From Actinomycetes bacterium (GTDB taxonomy: Bacteria > Actinomycetota > Aquicultoria > CAJVYJ01 > JAUVQD01), in the NCBI GenBank assembly GCA_030666075.1, contig DAOUYN010000053.1:1-6463 (forward strand): a stretch of 6,463 bases of DNA. The letters run 5' to 3'. The notes beneath the pieces were generated by a model, which made no database searches, was not told where the DNA came from, and saw nothing but the letters and a program-made list of their open reading frames with translations. The position numbers and the translations under genes are program-made. Positions 6,312 through 6,463 of the stretch are shown piece after piece. The stretch's first letter is position 1. Each line of letters begins with the position of its first letter.

Positions 6312-6425
6312 AGCCGGGGGACGATCCAAGAATTACTGGGGCACCAAAAGCTGCAGACAACCATGATATATACGCATGTTGCCTGCAAGAATGTGCTGGG
6401 AGTAAAAAGTCCTCTGGATGTCTGA
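6312..6425 (+). pseudogene. C-terminal remnant of a tyrosine recombinase (integron-integrase-like)
   Basis: The plus strand encodes [20 protein letters not shown] followed by a segment ending GVKSPLDV and a TGA at 6423-6425. This is the end of a tyrosine recombinase. The LLGH histidine (codon 6342-6344) and the nucleophilic tyrosine of MIYTHV (codon 6369-6371) are both present at the usual distance. The GVKSPLD tail, and the spacing between THV and it, match the C-terminus of IntI-type integron integrases. The upstream catalytic parts (first Arg, Lys, and the HxxR motif) are missing. Just before 6321 the sequence reads like a shortened relic of the usual FATHLLE region, for example FA...LEPG in a shifted frame. 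The fragment therefore cannot be a working recombinase. No attC or attI site is recognisable nearby. Confidence 0.75.
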
Positions 6426-6452
6426 TAAGAAACCGCCCGCCGGGGATATAAT
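6422..6452 (+). promoter_or_regulatory. Candidate sigma-70-type promoter pointing out of the window
   Basis: A perfect TATAAT lies at 6447-6452. The best upstream hexamer is CTGATA at 6422-6427, which matches TTGACA at four of six positions with a long 19-base spacer. Hexamers at 17 or 18 bases are poorer. It lies just after the recombinase remnant and would transcribe a gene starting beyond 6463. Confidence 0.4.
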
Positions 6453-6463
6453 CAACCAAGGAC

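Noticed and set aside
5765..6320. attC-like or attI-like integron sites near the recombinase remnant.
   Set aside because: No paired RYYYAAC/GTTRRRY core sites were found; the few GTTAG or TTAAC strings present do not pair in the required arrangement.
6107..6388. The full 93-codon minus-strand frame as one gene.
   Set aside because: Its first third is antisense to the recombinase remnant, which has a much clearer identity; only the C-terminal part is kept as a doubtful entry.

Overview
This is a bacterial window of about 6.5 kb with moderately high GC. It holds four complete protein genes, the 3' end of a fifth, and a gene-poor right flank carrying a recombinase remnant. No rRNA, tRNA, CRISPR array or complete insertion sequence is visible. 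The gene content (a PilB/GspE-type ATPase with a c-di-GMP-type N-terminal domain, an AAA_32/Lon-like protease, a short DksA/TraR zinc-finger protein and a lipoprotein) suggests a pilus-forming bacterium. A deep-branching Actinomycetota, Bacillota or Chloroflexota member is my guess; the sequence alone does not settle the phylum.

Layout. Positions 2-169 (+) are the C-terminal zinc finger of a DksA/TraR-like protein. It converges on pilB (166-1854, -), and the two stop codons share the four bases TTAG. A 150-bp divergent intergenic region (1855-2004) separates pilB from a Lon-like protease (2005-4422, +). The protease again converges, through a second TTAG stop overlap, on a cysteine-rich YkgJ-like protein (4419-5060, -). 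Upstream of that, on the same strand, is a lipoprotein of unknown function (5117-5764, -). From 5765 to 6106 I see no gene, only a tandem 10-bp repeat close to the lipoprotein start and some weak hairpins. From 6107 to 6425 there is a doubtful short minus-strand reading frame and, on the plus strand, the last ~35 codons of a tyrosine recombinase resembling integron integrases, cut off from the rest of its gene. A TATAAT box lies near the right edge and points out of the window.

How the genes may work together. PilB would power type IV pilus assembly and may sense c-di-GMP. The Lon-like protein keeps the Ser-Lys protease dyad but has eroded nucleotide-binding motifs. There is no sequence evidence that these two form one pathway; they share only a divergent intergenic region. 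The YkgJ-like gene has clearly lower GC than the protease gene beside it (hand counts below). Together with the recombinase remnant further right, this suggests that 4.4-6.4 kb is an accessory, possibly transferred segment next to a more conserved core segment. I found no convincing new multi-gene system. The most useful leads are the doubly substituted MshEN motif, the degenerate AAA+ motifs beside an intact Lon dyad, the two TTAG overlaps, the recombinase remnant, and the possibly leaderless low-GC cysteine-rich gene.
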